A stretch of DNA of 64,000 nucleotides from the NCBI GenBank assembly GCA_005239175.1, contig ML241294.1, positions 1,003,275-1,067,274 on the forward strand. The letters run 5' to 3'. The position numbers and the translations under genes are program-made. Numbering within the stretch: the first letter of the stretch is position 1; the number at the start of each line of letters is the position of its first letter. Under the pieces are notes generated by a model. It ran no database searches. It was not told the origin of the DNA and saw only the letters and a list, made by a program, of their open reading frames with translations. This stretch comes from a halophilic archaeon SHRA6. Lineage in GTDB: Archaea > Halobacteriota > Halobacteria > Halobacteriales > Haloferacaceae. This document shows positions 60,017 through 64,000 of this stretch, in pieces.

Positions 60017-61240
60017 ATGGACTCGATCGCGATCGCGTTTCTCCGAAACCGTGGGGACGTGCTGTTCGTCCGGTATCCCTCGGGAGACGCCGACGGCCCG
60101 TGGACCGGTATCGAGGCACCCGTCGACGATGGACAGCGGCCGCTCGAGGCAGTGCAGGCGGTGTTGACGGGATCGCTCGGCGTTGACGTGGACGCCATCG
60201 AACTGGCGTACGCCGGCGAATCGATCGAAACGCCCGCTGACGATGATGACGGGGAACCGCGGACCGTCTACCCGTTCATGTTCGACACGGCGACGCGATC
60301 GATCGGCCCCGTCGAGCGCGCGGCTGCGACCGAGTGGTGCTCGCCGACCGAACTGCTCGATCGCCCGACAGTGCCGGGATTGTGGACGGCGTATCGAGCG
60401 GTCGGTCCAACGCCAGAGTCGATCGCCGCCGACGAAGAACACGGCTCTGCAGAGCTGTCAATCCGTGCACTCAGCGCGTTGCGCGACGTCGCGGCGACCG
60501 CTGTTGGATTTGAGCCCGTCGCCGAAACTGCACAAGCGCTCGTGGCGGCGCGTCCAAGTATGGCAGTCGTCTCAAACCGCGTCCACCGGGTGATGTCGGA
60601 GGCCGATCGGACACCGGAAGCGGTTCACGACCGGGCGATCGGGGCAATCGACGCCGCCGCCGACGCAGACGCACGGGCCGCACAGGCGGCCGCAGAACGG
60701 ATCGACGGCCCCGTACTGACGCTCTCGCGGTCGGGAACGGTTCTCGAAACGCTCGTTCGCTCCGGCGCCGGAGCGATCGTCGCCGAGTCCCGCCCTGCGT
60801 GCGAGGGCGTCCAGGCGGCCGAACAGCTATCTCGAAGCGGACTCGACGTGACACTGACGACTGACGCTGCCGCGGCGGTCCACGTGCACGATGGGTCGGC
60901 CTCGGCAGTACTCGTCGGCGCAGACACCGTGTTGCCGACCGGCGACGTGGTGAACAAGGTCGGCACGCTGGCAGTCGTACTCGCCGCCGAGGCTGCGGAC
61001 GTGCCGCGGTACGTCGTTGCCGCACAGGACAAAATCGCCCCGGAACCGGCGTTTCATCCCGTCGAGGGATCTGCCTCAGACATCTACGACGGCGAGGAGT
61101 CGATCGCGGTCTCGAATCCGACGTTCGACCGAACCCCGGCCGGGCGCATCAGCGGTGTTATTACCGAGTCGGGGCTGCTCAGCGACGAAGATATCCAGAT
61201 GATCGCCGCACAGCACCGTGCGAACCGCAACTGGGAGTGA
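60017..61240 (+). CDS. Fusion of a degenerate NUDIX domain and an eIF-2B-like (IF-2B) domain
   Basis: 407 residues. N-terminal ~135 residues resemble NUDIX hydrolases ('LFVRYPSGDADGPWTGIEAPVDDGQRP') but lack a clean GX5EX7REUXEEXGU box. Residues ~145-407 match initiation-factor-2B-related proteins ('GADTVLPTGDVVNKVGTLAVVLAA', 'RYVVAAQDKIAPE'), the family that includes ribose-1,5-bisphosphate isomerase and methylthioribose-1-phosphate isomerase. Likely sugar-phosphate isomerase in nucleotide salvage; not proven. Confidence 0.8.
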   Translation: MDSIAIAFLRNRGDVLFVRYPSGDADGPWTGIEAPVDDGQRPLEAVQAVLTGSLGVDVDAIELAYAGESIETPADDDDGEPRTVYPFMFDTATRSIGPVERAAATEWCSPTELLDRPTVPGLWTAYRAVGPTPESIAADEEHGSAELSIRALSALRDVAATAVGFEPVAETAQALVAARPSMAVVSNRVHRVMSEADRTPEAVHDRAIGAIDAAADADARAAQAAAERIDGPVLTLSRSGTVLETLVRSGAGAIVAESRPACEGVQAAEQLSRSGLDVTLTTDAAAAVHVHDGSASAVLVGADTVLPTGDVVNKVGTLAVVLAAEAADVPRYVVAAQDKIAPEPAFHPVEGSASDIYDGEESIAVSNPTFDRTPAGRISGVITESGLLSDEDIQMIAAQHRANRNWE

Positions 61241-61438
61241 CCGCTGGAGAGGCCTCAAAGCGTGGAGTGCCAGCCGAATGAGTGGATTCAAACCGATCGA
61301 TCGCCGAGAGTGAGGCGGTGGCAGTGACGAGGGTTACCCCCACTGAGCCCCGTCTGATGAGGGACCACCACCGAGCCACCGTTTGACGATCGAGGCAAAA
61401 ATCGGATCATTGAACAATACCCCACGAGAGCCGTCAGT

Positions 61439-62365
61439 ATGGAAATCGAGCGGATTGCAATCCACGAGTCCGTATCAATCGTCTTCGACCCGGAGAACCT
61501 ACAAGCCGAGCTTTCGGGGCTGCCGGTGACCGTCGAAACGGTCCGGGACGGCGAGCTGTTCGATCGAACCGACGCAGTCGTCGCATTCGGCCCCGGCGAG
61601 AACTTTCTCGACGCTGGCTGGGTCCATGGAATTCGAGCGGGCTATGACGACTTCGACATTGAGGCCTACGAGCGCGAGGGTGTTGTGCTCACGAACAGTA
61701 CGGGGATTCACGGCACAGCTGTCGGCGAGACTGTCGCCGGCTACCTGCTTGCGTTTGCCCGGCGGCTGCACCGCTATCGCGATCGCCAAGGGAGCCGAAC
61801 CTGGGACCGCGAACCGAAAGACGTGCCGTTCACCCTCGCCGGCGAGACGATTTGCGTCGTGGGACTCGGGACGCTCGGGCAGGGAATCGCTGCGCGGGCA
61901 AACGGGCTCAAAATGAACGTGGTCGGTGTTCGACGCTCAGGTGCGGAGACACCGGGCGTCGAAGCGGTGTTTACGCCCGATCAGCTCGAGTCAGCAGTAG
62001 AGGACGCCCGATTCGTCGCGATCGCCACCCCGTTGACCGACGAAACGGAGGGGCTGATCGATCGAGCCGTCTTCGAGGCAATGCGCAAGGATGCGTACCT
62101 CATTAACGTCGCAAGAGGACCGGTTGTCGACGAATCGGCGCTCATCGAGGCAATCGAACGCGAGTCGATCGCCGGTGCCGGACTCGACGTCTTCGAGACT
62201 GAGCCGCTCGCAGAGACCTCGCCGCTTTGGGACTTCGAGAACGTGATCATCACCCCGCATGTCGCGGCGATGACAAACACCTATCACGAGGATATCGCTG
62301 CTCTTGTTCGCGAGAACGTCGATCGCCTCGAACGCGGTGAGCCGTGGTACAACCGAGTCGTGTGA
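61439..62365 (+). CDS. D-2-hydroxyacid dehydrogenase
   Basis: 308 residues. Rossmann 'VVGLGTLGQGIA', catalytic Arg in 'VARGPVVDE', Glu in 'FETEPL', His in 'TPHVAAMT'. NAD(P)-dependent reduction of 2-oxoacids to D-2-hydroxyacids; a closely similar haloarchaeal enzyme of the same length has been characterised in Haloferax mediterranei. Confidence 0.92.
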   Translation: MEIERIAIHESVSIVFDPENLQAELSGLPVTVETVRDGELFDRTDAVVAFGPGENFLDAGWVHGIRAGYDDFDIEAYEREGVVLTNSTGIHGTAVGETVAGYLLAFARRLHRYRDRQGSRTWDREPKDVPFTLAGETICVVGLGTLGQGIAARANGLKMNVVGVRRSGAETPGVEAVFTPDQLESAVEDARFVAIATPLTDETEGLIDRAVFEAMRKDAYLINVARGPVVDESALIEAIERESIAGAGLDVFETEPLAETSPLWDFENVIITPHVAAMTNTYHEDIAALVRENVDRLERGEPWYNRVV

Positions 62366-62383
62366 TCAAGCAAAACCGATCAG

Positions 62384-63010
62384 TCAGCCGCGGACGAGCC
62401 CGAGCAGATCGTCCCGGTTAGCCTCGTGGAGGTGATGGGCGAGAATGTCCCGGAGCGGGCCGATTGACCCCCGTTTGGCGATGATCGGCGCGATCGTATC
62501 GTCGGCCCACTGCTGCCACGGCGGGAACAGTCCGAGTCGATCGCAGAGGTCATCGAGACGCTCGTCTTTGTCGTCGACTTTGTCCATCTTGTTGACCGCG
62601 ACGACCGCCGGAATCTGCAGCTCCTCGAGAAAGCCAAACAACTCGACGTCGTGGGGGATCTCTCCGCGTTTTTCGTGGCGATCGATGATGTCGATGACGC
62701 TTTTCCCGTCGACGACGAGTACACCAGCGAGGATATGCTCGGCGTTGTCCTCGAGGTACCGAACGACGTTGGTCTTGATTTCCTCACGGACGGCTTCTTC
62801 GACGCCAGACATGAAGCCAAATCCCGGCAGGTCGGTGAACATGAAATCCTTGCCAGCCCAGTCGTAGTGGTTTGGCGTTCGGGTGACCCCCGGCTTCTTG
62901 CCGGTAGTAAATTGGTGGCCGGTGAGCTCGCGCATAATCGTCGATTTGCCGACGTTCGAGCGCCCGAGGAGGACGATCTCGGCGTCACGGTCGGGGCGGG
63001 GGTCGAACAT
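62384..63010 (-). CDS. engB: GTP-binding protein EngB
   Basis: 208 residues from the ATG at 63010 ([20 protein letters not shown]). TRAFAC GTPase motifs: G1 'GRSNVGKST', G2/G3 'TRTPNHYDW...TDLPGFGF', G4 'VNKMDK'. Ribosome-associated GTPase implicated in large-subunit assembly. Faces the D-2-hydroxyacid dehydrogenase gene (convergent, 18 nt apart). Confidence 0.94.
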   Translation of the reverse strand: MFDPRPDRDAEIVLLGRSNVGKSTIMRELTGHQFTTGKKPGVTRTPNHYDWAGKDFMFTDLPGFGFMSGVEEAVREEIKTNVVRYLEDNAEHILAGVLVVDGKSVIDIIDRHEKRGEIPHDVELFGFLEELQIPAVVAVNKMDKVDDKDERLDDLCDRLGLFPPWQQWADDTIAPIIAKRGSIGPLRDILAHHLHEANRDDLLGLVRG

Positions 63011-63098
63011 ACCTGTTCGTACCAGCGACGGTCGGATACGTGTTGCGTTCGGTCGCCTGGATCGCCAGATGGAAGTCGCCGCACAGGATAGGAAGGGT

Positions 63099-64000
63099 AT
63101 GTCGTCCGCGCGCAGAGTGGCAGATGCCCTCACGCGAGCGCTCGATCGGCTCGGGATTATCCAGTCCGATCGGCTGGGACCGACCGTCGACCTCGCGTGG
63201 CCGCGCGTGGTCACCGGCTTTGCGATCATGTCCAAACAGACCGCCGACCTCGCGATGGTCGGGATCGCCGTCGGGACCGCCGGCACTGCGGGACTGGCGT
63301 TCGCGCTTGGATACTGGAGCATCGTCGTCTTGCTCGGATTGGGTCTCGCCGGCGGGACAGTGAGTCTGGTGTCGCAAAATTACGGCGGCGGCAGGGCCGA
63401 TCGTGCATCGCTTGTTGTCAAACAGAGTGTGGTGGTCGCTGTTGCGTTGTCACTCCCGATCATGGCTGGCTTCGCAGCATTCGCCGAGGAGTTAATCGCC
63501 GTCCTCGGCGCAGATCCCGAACCGCTTCGACACGGCACCGTGTATCTACTTTTGATTACACCGGCAATTCTCTTTGAGCTGTTGAACCTCATCGCGAGCC
63601 GGACGTACACAGGTGTCGGCGACACGTTTACCGAGATGGTCGCCCGCAGCGGTGGGGCGGTCCTCAACGTCGTTCTCAGCGCGCTTTTCATCTTCGGATT
63701 CGGGATGGGGGTCGCCGGGGCTGCACTCGGCACGACGCTTTCGACCGCCGTGGTGATGATCATTCTCGGATGGGGAATGATCGGCCGGTCCTACGGAAGG
63801 CTCGGAATGGAGCCGAGTCCGGTGCCGATTTCGCGATCGACACCGCTTGTCGAGCCGGCGATCATCCGCCAACTGCTCGAGGTATCCGCACCGGAGATCG
63901 GCCGGCGGTTGGCTCAGGGACTTGTCGTGTTCCCGCTGCTTTGGGTCGCCGCCTCCTTCGGGCCGGTCGTTGTAACCGCCTTCGAGGTTGCACGGCGAGT
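63099..64000 (+). CDS. MATE-family efflux transporter, 3' end outside window
   Basis: Partial: about 300 residues before the right edge. Start chosen at ATG 63099 ([20 protein letters not shown]); an in-frame ATG at 63069 is possible. At least seven membrane segments ('[20 protein letters not shown]', '[20 protein letters not shown]', '[20 protein letters not shown]'). The order of helices fits MATE (NorM/DinF) cation-coupled multidrug and metabolite efflux. Divergent from engB. Confidence 0.88.
   Translation, partial: MSSARRVADALTRALDRLGIIQSDRLGPTVDLAWPRVVTGFAIMSKQTADLAMVGIAVGTAGTAGLAFALGYWSIVVLLGLGLAGGTVSLVSQNYGGGRADRASLVVKQSVVVAVALSLPIMAGFAAFAEELIAVLGADPEPLRHGTVYLLLITPAILFELLNLIASRTYTGVGDTFTEMVARSGGAVLNVVLSALFIFGFGMGVAGAALGTTLSTAVVMIILGWGMIGRSYGRLGMEPSPVPISRSTPLVEPAIIRQLLEVSAPEIGRRLAQGLVVFPLLWVAASFGPVVVTAFEVARR

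Overview
The window is a stretch of haloarchaeal (class Halobacteria) chromosome. The evidence is high GC, strongly acidic proteins, a class I lysyl-tRNA synthetase, proteasome-activating nucleotidase PAN, ribosomal protein S19e, PDCD5, a PitA-type HemQ-monooxygenase fusion, F420 genes, and TATA boxes about 25-30 nt upstream of start codons, as expected for leaderless transcripts. I cannot name the genus. The hexamer CGATCG is extraordinarily frequent throughout, in genes and between them. No transposase, integrase, CRISPR array, rRNA or tRNA gene was seen.

Layout. 1-3740: a moxR-DUF58-transglutaminase operon, cut by the left edge. 3966-8360: mutS and mutL mismatch repair genes. 8368-11326: pyrH-lysS-small zinc-ribbon operon. 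11456-25452: housekeeping genes (MoaE fusion, site-2 protease, PdaD, PAN, oligoendopeptidase F, M28 peptidase, HAD phosphatase, hisS-truA), plus a PD-(D/E)XK-like unknown. 25543-34866: an EamA transporter, a pilin-like protein with a beta-helix-like tail, a PP-loop ATPase, PDCD5, S19e, thiL, a universal stress protein, an amino-acid permease, regulators and an Nmad3-like protein. 34949-43873: a cytidylate-kinase-like protein lacking the P-loop Lys, a 42-bp tandem repeat array, and a fructan locus (GH68 fructosyltransferase, a histidine kinase with an internal repeat, a GH32 beta-fructosidase with an extra N-terminal domain). 43923-48446: PitA/HemQ, a 32-bp repeat array, a PadR regulator and a second site-2 protease. 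56664-64000: a frameshifted BAAT-like thioesterase, F420 enzymes (LLM reductase, CofE), a NUDIX-eIF2B-like fusion, a D-2-hydroxyacid dehydrogenase, EngB, and the start of a MATE transporter.

The most interesting locus is 48400-56559, a complete archaeal thiazole/oxazole-modified peptide (TOMM/linear azol(in)e RiPP) gene cluster. It has a 41-residue precursor peptide whose C-terminal half is almost all Thr/Ser/Cys, a SagB-type FMN dehydrogenase, a ThiF-like/RRE cyclodehydratase partner, a YcaO cyclodehydratase ending in PHPYP, and a CPBP intramembrane protease. Two paralogous ABC-2 exporters flank the core and are transcribed outward, and a winged-helix regulator is co-transcribed with one of them. 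At least three promoters in the cluster share a TTTAAATC core. The logic would be: precursor made, Cys/Ser/Thr cyclised by the ThiF-like plus YcaO pair, azolines oxidised by SagB, leader removed (perhaps by the CPBP protease), and product exported by one or both ABC systems, which may also give self-protection.

A second theme is repeat growth. Short tandem arrays of 32, 36, 42 and 48 bp occur within coding sequence (lysS N-terminus region, histidine kinase, small zinc-ribbon gene) and in intergenic regions.
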